This document shows, piece by piece, positions 52,431 through 61,020 of a DNA stretch of 64,000 bases. The stretch is from contig JBAIAA010000749.1 in assembly GCA_037893245.1 (NCBI GenBank), forward strand, positions 1,296,527 to 1,360,526, given 5' to 3'. Position 1 is the first letter of the stretch; every line of letters begins with the position of its first letter. Below the pieces are notes generated by a model. The model was not told the origin of the DNA. It searched no databases and saw only the letters and a list, made by a program, of their open reading frames with translations. The stretch is from Crossaster papposus. Taxonomy: Eukaryota; Echinodermata; Asteroidea; Velatida; Solasteridae. A program made the position numbers and the translations under genes.

Positions 52431-52627
52431 TCACCTGTGGCCTGTTTCCCTCAGCATGCTCTCCAAGAGGATCGTCGCCTCTTTGTCTATGTACGGTTGA
52501 TGCAGCCAGGCAGAGGTGTAAGTCATGAGCACATCACGGCTGCTAGCATGTGCAACATCCTCTAGAATGGCCTTTTTGAGAGACAGTTCCTTGCTGTACA
52601 TGTCCCCAAGACGAGAAGATGTTTCCC
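52431..52627 (-). CDS. CINP: CINP coding exon 4 (C-terminus)
   Basis: The acceptor is CATTCCTTGTTCAG. It encodes WETSSRLGDMYSKELSLKK, AILEDVAHASSRDVLMTY, then WLHQPYIDKEATILLESML and RETGHR, followed by TGA. Human ends LESMLLETGHRAL, two residues longer. Residues 177-209 are the part that is repeated in the downstream array. Confidence 0.93.
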
Positions 52628-55600
52628 CTGAACAAGGAATGTGTGTAAAGATCAAAATGTGTTCAGTCATCGGCAATGACTGTGAATACTCGCGTGCACT
52701 ACGCAGCTGGCAGCTGGCATGTGATATACATGTGAATGGACCAGTGAGAATTCAGCTCTTGATTACGATTACATGTATAGTATACATCGACTATCCACCT
52801 CAAATAAACCTTTTTTTACTATCTCATATACATGTACATGTATTCAACTTGTTTTTAAGTTAGAAATCAGTTATTACGGCAAACGGTTCTGTGTGTACTG
52901 TATGCTACCCACTTTTCGTGTGGCTAGGGCAATGTAATGTGCACTATCCCTGTGTAATATTTCAACAAATGCTTAGTATCAAAAGTGCTCGGTTTGTGAT
53001 GAATACTTGCACATGTCCAAAGCAATGATTTGTTTTTCACAAACTATATGACTAAGAACTTCTTTAACCAGTTCGCGCCGGGATTATTTTAACATGACCG
53101 AGCCGAGGCGCGAGATTATTTTTAACGAAACTCGATCCGAGGCGGGTTCAGGCCGATGGTACCGGGAAGCACAACCACGCATTTCCGGCCTTGCTCGCTG
53201 CTGATAGACATTTTCGTCCTTGCTCGTGACGTGTTTATGCGTCATCCGTTTTGAATCTGGGGACAACTTTGGTGTATATACGTCCTCCGGCACGAACTGG
53301 TTAAACTTATCGAAAATACGCTTTTATGTTAAAGGTAGTATATTATATACCATTTGCAGATATCAAAAATGTTTACTACCGAATTATTCAGAAATATCTT
53401 ACTCATATGAAAGTAAATACTGATTCTAGGCATCCAGCAAAATGATTGCGCTAGATATCCTGTAATTATTCTGAAAAATTGATTTTTATAAATCGCGATC
53501 GCGAAAAAACACAAATAACATAAGAATAACTGCTCGACGGCGGTTAAAAACAAGCGTTGTTTTTCGTGCTTTTCTTGACATCCATGATTATAAAACTTCA
53601 GACAGGTCAGTTAAACGATATTTACTATAAAATACAACCACCCAAATCTACTCATTCATGATAATTCAAGCAATTACCAATGGTGTATACTACATGTACC
53701 TTTAAGAAAGCTGGAGCGATTTAATTTACTTGTAATCTTGGCTGCTCGCTTGGCATACTTTTACCCACAACAGGCTCATCCCCCCAAAAGGTTTTCTAGC
53801 AAAACTTTGTTTTTGCACATAATGATAATCTCGGAAATTCTTTGACATAAAAGAATGCTGGGCAACTTACAGAAGAGGTGGGCAGGCCACGTCTGGAAGA
53901 TCGGCTGTTCTTCGTCAGTCCTGGATAGACTTTTCTTCATTTCGCTGACACCTTGTAGATGTCTGGTGATATTGGCCATCTTCTTAACAAGTTTCTCCTA
54001 TGGAAACCAAAGTTTATAGAGACCATAATTCAAGTATTTTAGAAGACATGGTTCCTATGGAAACCCAGTCCTCAACAAGTCTCTTGTAGCAACAAGAAGG
54101 TGCATCTAAACATCGTAATACCCTGCTTTGAACTTTAAATTACATACAAAGTTAGCATATTCAGATGTCTGGACATCTGCCTGACAATGTTCAACAATGC
54201 TGTGTTGAATGCAACATTGGAATTCAAACGAATTTCGGAACAGATGACAGATAAACACGTCACGAGCAAGGCCAGAAATATATGTCAGCGACCGGCTCAC
54301 AGCGAGCAAGGCCAGAAATGTCGGGGTGTGCAACCCACAGATGCTGGCCTGAACCCGTATCGGATTGAGGTTCATGTAAAACAATTCCGCGCCTGGGTCC
54401 GGTCAATGCAATATAATCTCAACGCTAACTGTGCAATAGTGCAATAAAGGCCACTTTAAACAGACCCCCACCATTTTATTGCAGATACCAGTCAGTTCAG
54501 CACAGTGTTCTTCCATTCCATCTGGCATGTGTGTAGTTGTAGTGCATGGGGCCTCTGTCTCCATATTTGTCACCCTGTCTGTCATGGTAGCAACTTCTGA
54601 GGACTCGCTGTAATTAAAGGATAAGATGAAATACTTGCGTTACAAAAGCAAAACCCTTATTATATGTCAATTGTTAATCTTTGATATCATTCTTAACTTG
54701 AATGAATGAATGAAGTCAGGCTCTTGAAAAAAAGTGGGGGGGGATATGTACCTGTGTTATGCTGAAATTGTTAAACGGTAGCCGTCAATACCAAACAAAA
54801 AGCCCCCACCCCCACCACCACCACCAACAAACAAAAACAATGACAACAACAATGGCACTCTGGTCTTGTTAACAGTAACATTTTCAAACATCAAAACACA
54901 AAACTACCAAAATATTATACGATTCTTACTTGGCAGTGAATAATACTTAATACTAGTCTCCAGCATTCTGTGGAATCATGGCACCTGGTGTGCCGTCATT
55001 TATAATAAAGATTGTTTTGCTATTTTTGTATCAATTTACAATGATTCACTAAATTTAGTTACACGTAGTCAAACTGGCATCAGGCAGTGTTTCTTATGTT
55101 GTTTTTTGCTATCGACGTCTGGCGATAGTGATTTTTTTTTATTCAATTTTTTGAAACTCTTATACTAGTTATAGGATATCTAGCGCAATCATTTTGCTGG
55201 ATGCCTACAACAAAAGAGTTAGCCAAGTACCAACCTGCATGTCCTGGGCATATGAAGCAAGATATATTGGCAGCAAACCCTAACCCTAATCTTAACCCTA
55301 ATCTTAACCCTAACCCTAACCCTAACCCTAACCCCCCCCCCCCCCCCCCCCCCCCCCACAAGTGTGTAATGGCCTTCGATCGTGGACGGGGTATTGTCCG
55401 ACCGTCTTCCCTCTTTTGTTTATACTCTAACGTTTTTTGATGATCGCCATAGGATTTGTACACGGGAAAAGATCGTGGACGTTTTGTCAATCGTGGACCC
55501 ATTGTTTGACTCCCAATTCTTTTGTCCGACGACCACGATTGCCGGTCATTACACACGCCCCCCACCCCCCCCCCCCCCCCCCCCCCACCCCCCCCCCCCA

Positions 55601-56130
55601 AAAAAAAAAACCCATTTATTTCCCGGAATCTAAGGGGGGGGGGGGGTGGGGGGGGGGGATATGTTAGGTCAGAATAGTCTGTGGTGTATAGGGTATAGGT
55701 CGGGGCAGACATCCGGGAACGTTAATTCTCACGCGTCATAGTACACGTACACCGCACCGATGAAAACAATGCACAAATGAAGTTCGCGCGTACAGTCTTG
55801 CATGCTGCAGTGCAGTGTCGTCATGCATTGTTTTCATCGGCGCGCTTGGTTGTCATCGCTAGACTACCGACCTGCGACATTTGTCCGCCCCGACCTATAG
55901 GAACTAAAATGGGGGTCCACTCTGCCTTAACTCGTGCTGGGTATATTCCTGAGAACTCACTGTGCCTGTAGTTTGGCAGTGACTATCCAGTTCACCACAG
56001 CCAGGCCCTTGTCATTTAGCCCATCCCACCTCTCAATGTAGTTATGCCAGTCAGCACTGTGGTCTTTGATGATTCGGGCGCTTCCCTGTAGAGCTGTGGA
56101 TGGTGACTTTAGAGGAACACAGACTGCCAT
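52431..56130 (-). CDS. CINP: CINP, CDK2-interacting protein (4 coding exons, 209 aa)
   Basis: CINP binds CDK2 and CDC7 and also ATRIP, linking origin firing and the replication checkpoint in vertebrates. Exons on the minus strand are 56130-55961, 54607-54472, 53997-53871 and 52627-52431, total 210 codons including stop with all phases matching. Human CINP has 212 residues. Recognised blocks are SARIIKDHSADWHNYIERW (human SARKIKDNAADWHN), CAELTGICNKMEKLVKKM, EEQPIFQTWPAHLF (human PPLFHTWPTTHF), and YSKELSLKKAILEDVAH followed by WLHQPY and LESMLRETGHR. The coiled-coil-like middle is retained. It is a complete, single-copy gene. The last exon has been amplified just downstream. Confidence 0.93.
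53064..53304 (-). mobile_element. MITE family A, copy 10
   Basis: A full-length copy, TTAACCAGTTCGCGCCGGG to GGCACGAACTGGTTAA, in CINP intron 3. Confidence 0.9.
53330..53706 (-). mobile_element. MITE family B, copy 5
   Basis: It begins TTAAAGGTAGTATATTATAT and ends with the inverse terminal repeat containing a TACATGTA gain. The interior retains ATCGCGATCGCG and AGCAAAATGATTGCGCTAG. It lies in CINP intron 3. Confidence 0.82.
53691..53698. other. TACATGTA micro-insertion in a MITE terminal repeat
   Basis: Expected GTATCCTACCTTTAA; found GTATACTACATGTACCTTT. The gain is CATGTA at the same TA that received GGCCTA in the copy ending at 17070. Confidence 0.75.
53871..53997 (-). CDS. CINP: CINP coding exon 3
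   Basis: The acceptor is TTGGTTTCCATAG and the donor GTAAGT. It encodes EKLVKKMANITRHLQGVSEM and EEQPIFQTWPAHLF. The FxTWP core is the most recognisable CINP motif. Confidence 0.92.
54190..54420 (+). mobile_element. MITE family A, diverged copy 11
   Basis: The interior matches copy 3 (CAGCGACCGGCTCACAG, AGCAAGGCCAGAAAT, GAACCCGTATCGGATTGAGG) but the ends have decayed. It lies in CINP intron 2. Confidence 0.6.
54472..54607 (-). CDS. CINP: CINP coding exon 2
   Basis: The acceptor is CTTTAATTACAG. It encodes ESSEVATMTDRVTNMETEAP, a short Thr-rich loop and EEHCAELTGICNKM. The donor ATG/GTGGGG was chosen because it alone gives the frame of exon 3 and keeps the alignment CAELTGICNKMEKLVKKM to human CEELQATLDGLTKIQVKM. 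Confidence 0.83.
55145..55207 (+). repeat. Fragment of MITE family B
   Basis: GGATATCTAGCGCAATCATT and TTGCTGGATGCCTA match the interior of copies 3 and 5. Confidence 0.5.
55275..55357. repeat. Interstitial telomere-like repeat followed by poly(C)
   Basis: About ten CCCTAA-type units, including two CCCTAATCTTAA variants, pass straight into a 26-base C run. The sense corresponds to TTAGGG on the minus strand. It lies in CINP intron 1. Confidence 0.9.
55558..55658. repeat. C runs and A run facing a G run
   Basis: Long C runs broken by single A bases, then ten A, a 26-base spacer and long G runs broken by a single T. The C and G tracts can pair as a hairpin. The proline- and glycine-rich open frames here are artefacts. 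Confidence 0.85.
55961..56130 (-). CDS. CINP: CINP coding exon 1
   Basis: ATG at 56130, donor CA/GTGAGT. It encodes MAVCVPLKSPSTALQGSAR, then IIKDHSADWHNYIERWDGLN and a helix. CTCTGCAG lies just before the ATG and could be an acceptor for a 5' UTR exon. Confidence 0.88.
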
Positions 56131-56179
56131 GGCTGCAGAGGTAGATTGAAGTGTGAGGAATTATTGCAATAATAATAAG

Positions 56180-56490
56180 TTAACCCTGCCAGATGCAGCA
56201 ACATGTACCATTTGTCAAATTGACTAGCCTGCCCATAGTGCAGCAACCAGCAAGACCCATCAGGTCAGAAATCGCAAGGGCCAAACTGCCTCAGAGAGTC
56301 TGTGACTGTGCCTGGTCACTAACCCAATGCAGCAGGATCCATCTCTGGCATTGTTCAACAGGATTTAGCTCTCAATTATAGTCTTGGACTTTGCTATTTA
56401 TGCACTAGGCCAGCGTTGATAGCCAAATGCATCAAAGTGTAGCACTAGCACTACCGGTAGTAGCACTAACCCTAGCAGGCTTTTCTACCT
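56180..56490. repeat. TTAACCC-ended element rich in TGCAGCA motifs (copy 2)
   Basis: It starts TTAACCCTGCCAGATGCAGC. It corresponds in inverse orientation to 44862-45175 (GGGCCAAACTGCCTCAGAG, AAATGCATCAAAGTGTAG). It lies upstream of CINP. Confidence 0.5.
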
Positions 56491-56539
56491 GGTGCACTTC
56501 GCTGTACATGATGATGTACTTTATGTACGAAGTTCTTCA

Positions 56540-56887
56540 TTGCAATACAATGGAGGAGTCCAACCTGGGCTAGTGCCTGATACTTGGTAATTAATGGTTA
56601 ATTAATGGTTAATTAAGGCTGTAATTAGGCAGGATCAAGACAAATTTAAGTTATTGCAATTCCTTCAAACGTTACAAAACTTACATTATCTGAGTGAGAG
56701 AGCTCGAACAAAAGGGAAAAACTGAAGGTCAACAGGTTGAACAGGGTAAAAAGGGGTGTTGGTAAGGAGTAAAACCATGCCATGGAGTCCTTCCTCCATG
56801 GTAAAACTAAGTTAGTCGGAGCTAGGAGCATGGTTGGTAGGAAACCTCCATGGCATGGTCGGAGGTAGCCGGAGGTAGCTTAATGCT
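56540..56887. other. Upstream of CINP: CATGG-rich sequence
   Basis: TTAATGGTTAATTAATGG repeats (56590-56620) precede a block with many CCATGG and GGAGGTAGC motifs (56775-56880). It resembles the motif-saturated elements but a matching terminal pair was not found. Confidence 0.35.
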
Positions 56888-57119
56888 GTTGTATTAGTCC
56901 GAGTAAACTTGGACCCCAAAATCACCTTTTTCAACATTTGGACATGGTCGGGTGATTTAGGGTCCAAGCAAGACCCGTTGGCATCGTTGTACGAAATGTC
57001 TGCACACGATCGATCTCCCATGACCTCCCACACTTTTCCCCAAAAATGTCACGGAAAACGGCCACTTACAAAAATGCTGCTTGTCCCCATTAGGCACTAA
57101 GGATCAAGAAAGACACTAA

Positions 57120-57237
57120 GGCCGTGTCCGAAACGGGGTTCCAGAGCTACGGCTACGTCTATGTCAGCCTGCTCGCGTGTAATTGTAATGGGAGAACACC
57201 TTGACAATAGCCCTAGACAAGAGATTCGGACACGGCC
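57120..57237. mobile_element. TAA-flanked MITE (family D), copy 2
   Basis: Ends GGCCGTGTCCGAA and TTCGGACACGGCC are inverted, with TAA on both sides. It aligns with 31527-31657. It sits inside the left arm of the foldback, so it is younger than that element. Confidence 0.85.
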
Positions 57238-57540
57238 TAACACTATCGGTGTGTTCTTACCTTTCAAAAAAGTGAGAAAATCGGGCCTCAAAATGTGGAG
57301 CAATGTTTGTCGATTCAAATGCACGTAGCCATTGTTGAGCAAAGTCAACGGCTGTTACCTGTTCCGTGCACTGTGCTATAGCCATCCACTAGACTGCACA
57401 GTGCACGAAACAGGTAACGGCCGTTGACTTTGCTCAACAATGGCTACGTGCATTTGAATCGGCGAACATTGCTCCACATTTTGAGGCCCGATTTTCTCAC
57501 TTTTTTGAAAGGTAAGAACACACCGATAGTGTTAGTGTCT

Positions 57541-57550
57541 TTATTGATCC

Positions 57551-57582
<32 letters not shown>

Positions 57583-57905
57583 TTCTGGTAATGAAACCAA
57601 GGATCCTTCAAAAGCGCTCAAGGCACTGTAGCTCGTAAGCCAGAAGAAACCCGTAGAAAGAGGCTGTGTCAGCCAGGAACACCGGGGCAAACCCCTTCTC
57701 TTAGCGATAAGTGTTCTGGGTTCTTTTACGTGCATTATACAATGTTATAATGTTATAATGGGAAAGATATATACACACATTATAAATTATACAACACACG
57801 GGACCTACAACTTTACGTCCCATCCGAAGGACGAAGCAATAGTGGTTTAATTGCCTTGCTTAAGGACACACGTGTCCCGGCCGGGATTCGAACTCACGCT
57901 CTTGG
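57541..57905 (-). mobile_element. tRNA-headed SINE, copy 2
   Basis: Read on the minus strand it starts near the B box GAGTTCGAATCCCGGCC and ends in GGATCCTTGGTTTCATTAC and an (AAT)n tail of about ten units. It is inserted in the right arm of the foldback. Confidence 0.75.
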
Positions 57906-58292
57906 TGCCTACTGGGGACAAGCAGCATTTTTGTAAGTGGCCGTTTTCCGTGACATTTTTGGGGAAAAGTGTGCGAGGTCATGGGAGATCGATGTGCAGA
58001 CATTTCGTACAACGATTCCAATGGGTCTTGCTTGGACCCTAATAAAATTTAGCACCCGACCATGTCCAAATGTTGAAAAAGGTGATTTTGGGGTCCAAGT
58101 TACTCGAACTACTGTTGTATATAGTTTCCCATAATGATACATATTACTGATTACACTGAATACAATTATACCTCTGGGTTTTCACAGACCATCAAAATTA
58201 CATTTTGTCTGTATTTCAAAATAATATTGTTCACTTCGATCCAACTCCAAGTCCAAGTCTAAGAGTAAGATATCCTCTCCTGGCAGTCTCCT

Positions 58293-58535
58293 GGGGCCAA
58301 TTTCACGGAGCTGCTAAGCACAAAAATTTGCTTAGCACAAAAAAGTCTTGCTCAATAAAAACAAGTTATCAGCCAAAATTCTACGTGTTTTTCATGCTAA
58401 GCAAAAAACCAGCTGATTATCAATCAAAAACAATAAAGATCACGTGAAAATTTGGTCTGTAACCTTGTTTTTACCAAGGACAAATTTTCATGCTAAGCAA
58501 ATTTTTGTGCTTAGCAGCTCCGTGAAATTGGCCCC
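58293..58535. mobile_element. MITE family C, copy 3
   Basis: GGGGCCAATTTCACGGAGCT and AGCTCCGTGAAATTGGCCCC are exact inverses, followed inward by GCTAAGCACAAAAATTTGC and its inverse. It is the best-preserved copy. Confidence 0.88.
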
Positions 58536-58639
58536 TGGTTCGGTCAGGTTTTCATTGTACGTTTAATGCGCGCGCCCTCGAGAGATTCGTTTTTACTATA
58601 CTACGGTGAATATAATAGGACATCTTAAAGTTGAGGAAA

Positions 58640-60770
58640 CCAGTGTACGACATACCTCTTTAATATTTTTCCCTGCAAAACAGTGTGGCCCTGAGGTTGA
58701 TATATAAACAACTGTACATCTTTAAAAACCATCTCAACCTGGGAAAAGCTACTTTGTACATAATGGTAACATTGTGTTCTGGTAAAAATGATTGGTCAAA
58801 GTTCTTTGTCATAAAAATTAACACCCGCTAATACTATACCGTACCGTCTGTAACACAACTAATTATCTAACTGAGCTTACATTATTCCCCTCGCAAACAG
58901 TGACCAAGAGGTTGTTATAAAAACAACCGAGAGAAAATCACGCGCTACTGCCTTCTGCATGAAACGCTCCAGTTTATTCCCGCAAATGGCGACGTGACCT
59001 GGAGGTACAACTGCATGGCGCTCCAGTTTGCATTATTCCCCTCACAAACAGTGACCCGGAGGTTGATATAAAACATTGTTACGGCAAAAAAAAAATACTA
59101 AAACCGGGAAAAGGATACTTTGTGCATATAGAAACATTGTGTTCTAGTCAAATCAAGTTTTTGTTTTGAGAGAAAACTTACGCGCTAACTGCCTTCTGCA
59201 TGGAACGCTCCAGTTTATTCCCCGAAAACGGTGACCCGCAGTTTGCATTATTCCCCTCACAAAGTAACAGTGACCCGAAGGTGGATATAAGACGGTTAAC
59301 GGTTAACATTAACAATAAGTGCCTGGCGCTCAAGTTTGCATTATTCCCCTCACAAACAGTGACCCGGAGGTTGATATAAAAACATTGTTAAGGCAAAAAA
59401 AAACTAAAACCGGGAAAAGGATACTTTGTACATATAGAAACATTGTGTTCTGGTCAAATCAATTTTCAAGTTTTTGTTTGAGAGATAACTCACGCGCTAA
59501 TACTGCCTTCTGCATGGAACGCTACAGTTTATTTCCCGCAAACGGTGACCCGCAGTTTGCATTATTCCTCTCACAAACAGTGACCCGGAGGTGATATAAA
59601 ATCATTGTACAGCTCCCAAAACCATCTATACCTAGAAAAAGATACTTTGTACATTATGGGAACATTGTGTTCTGGTCAAAGTGATTGGTCAAAGTTCTGT
59701 GTCAGGAGAATACAGCCTTTTGCACGGAATGCTCCAGTTTGTTTCCCCCAAAACGGTTAACGGTTAACATTAACAATAAGTGCATGGCGCTCCAGTTTGC
59801 ATTATTCCCCTCACAAACAGTGACCCGGAGGTTGATATAGAAACAATGTTACGGCTCAAAAAAAACCTCTAAACATGGAAGAAGATACTTTGTACATAAT
59901 AGGAACATTGTGTTCCGGTCAAATCAATTTTTCAAAGTTTTGTTTCGAGAGAAAATCACGCGCTAATACTGCCTTCTGCATGGAACGCTCCAGTTTATAC
60001 CCCGCAAACGGTTACCCGGAGGTACAAAACTGGGGCTCCGATTTGCATTATTCCCCTCGCAAACAGGGACTCTGAGGTTGATATAAAAATAATTGTACAG
60101 CGCCAAAAACATCTAATCCTGGAAGAAGATACTTTGTACATGTAATAGGATCATTGTGTTCTGGTCAAATTGATTGTTTAAAGTTTTGTTTCGAGAGAAA
60201 ATCACGCGCTACTGCCTTCTTCATGAAACGCTACAGTTTATTTCCCGCAAACGGTGACCCGCAGGTACTACTGCATCGCGCTCCAGTTTGAATTGTTCCC
60301 CTTACAAACACTGACCCGGAGGTTGATATAAAACATTGTTACGGTTCCAAAAAACCACTAAAACCTGGAAAAGAATACTTTGGTACACATAGACACATTG
60401 TGTTCTGGACAAATATTTTTTTCAAAGTTTTGTTTTGACAGAAAATCACGCGCTAATACTAGTACTGCCTTCTGCATGAAACGCTCCAGTTTGCATCCCC
60501 GCGGTGACCCGGAGGTACAATAACGCTCCAGTTTGCATTGTTCCTCTCGCAAACAGTGACCCGGAGGTTAATATTAAAACAATTGTACATCTCTAAAAAA
60601 AAAAACATATAAACCTGGAAGAAGATACTGTGTACATATGAGAACATTGTGTTCTAGTTATTAAATTGATTGTTCAAAGTTCTGTGTCAGGCGCAAATCA
60701 CGCGAAAATAGTACAATGACGCTCAGATTTGCATTAGTCCTCCCGCAAACAGTTATTAGTATTTTAATAA
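58640..60770. repeat. ~245-bp tandem array, 8 units
   Basis: Each unit carries TGACCCGGAGGTTGATATAA, GATACTTTGTACATA, CATTGTGTTCTGGTCAAA, ATCACGCGCTA and CTGCCTTCTGCATGGAACGC. The TACTTTGTACATA box recurs near 58752, 59117, 59420, 59642, 59886, 60130, 60374 and 60626. The GGTTAACGGTTAACATTAAC insert in two non-adjacent units suggests duplication of multi-unit blocks. No coding capacity is seen. Confidence 0.85.
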
Positions 60771-60866
60771 GATCGTGCAATGACGTCGGCCAGGACTCGA
60801 AGCAAGACGGTGGAACCCCGCAGACGAAGAGCTATAAACCGCTCGGCCATTTGACTACCAGTCAAG
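60764..60866 (-). pseudogene. tRNA-Ser/Leu-like remnant
   Basis: On the minus strand ATGGCCGAGCGGT matches a class II A box and GCTTCGAGTCC a B box, with GGGGTTCCACC between. The acceptor arms do not pair well. It is a dead tRNA or SINE head. Confidence 0.45.
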
Positions 60867-60914
60867 ATTGTTTCAAATCGATGAAATTGCTAATAAGCAA
60901 CTTTGGAAATTCGG

Positions 60915-60990
60915 GGGGGGGGGGGGGGGGGGGGAACTCTCCAAGGTGCTTGAGACACCGCTTGATTATTCCTCCCCCCCCCCCCCCCCC
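60915..60990. repeat. G run facing a C run
   Basis: About 21 G, a 38-base spacer, then about 17 C. The tracts are complementary and could form a hairpin. Confidence 0.85.
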
Positions 60991-61020
60991 AATTTTGTTT
61001 TATATATATATATGTATAAA

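Larger units (their letters stand above)
56888..58120. mobile_element. Foldback element with two nested insertions
   Basis: The outer arms 56888-57119 and 57905-58120 are inverted copies (GTTGTATTAGTCCGAGTAA against TACTCGAACTACTGTTGTAT, and CATGGTCGGGTG, CGGAAAACGGCCACTT). The inner arms 57241-57380 and 57395-57540 continue the symmetry around a short centre. A TAA-flanked MITE interrupts the left arm and a SINE interrupts the right arm. Without them the element would be about 740 bp. It is non-coding. Confidence 0.85.

Noticed and set aside
51390-52500. Plus-strand frames of about 61 codons repeated in the 122-bp array
   Set aside because: The sense strand is minus, where the repeated peptide matches the CINP C-terminus. 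The plus frames only reflect the repeat.
55143-55712. 189-codon minus-strand frame rich in Gly and Pro
   Set aside because: It runs through poly(C), poly(G) and telomere-like repeats; length is a by-product of low complexity.
58640-60770. CRISPR-like array
   Set aside because: Units are about 245 bp, repeat and spacer are not distinguishable, and the genome is eukaryotic.
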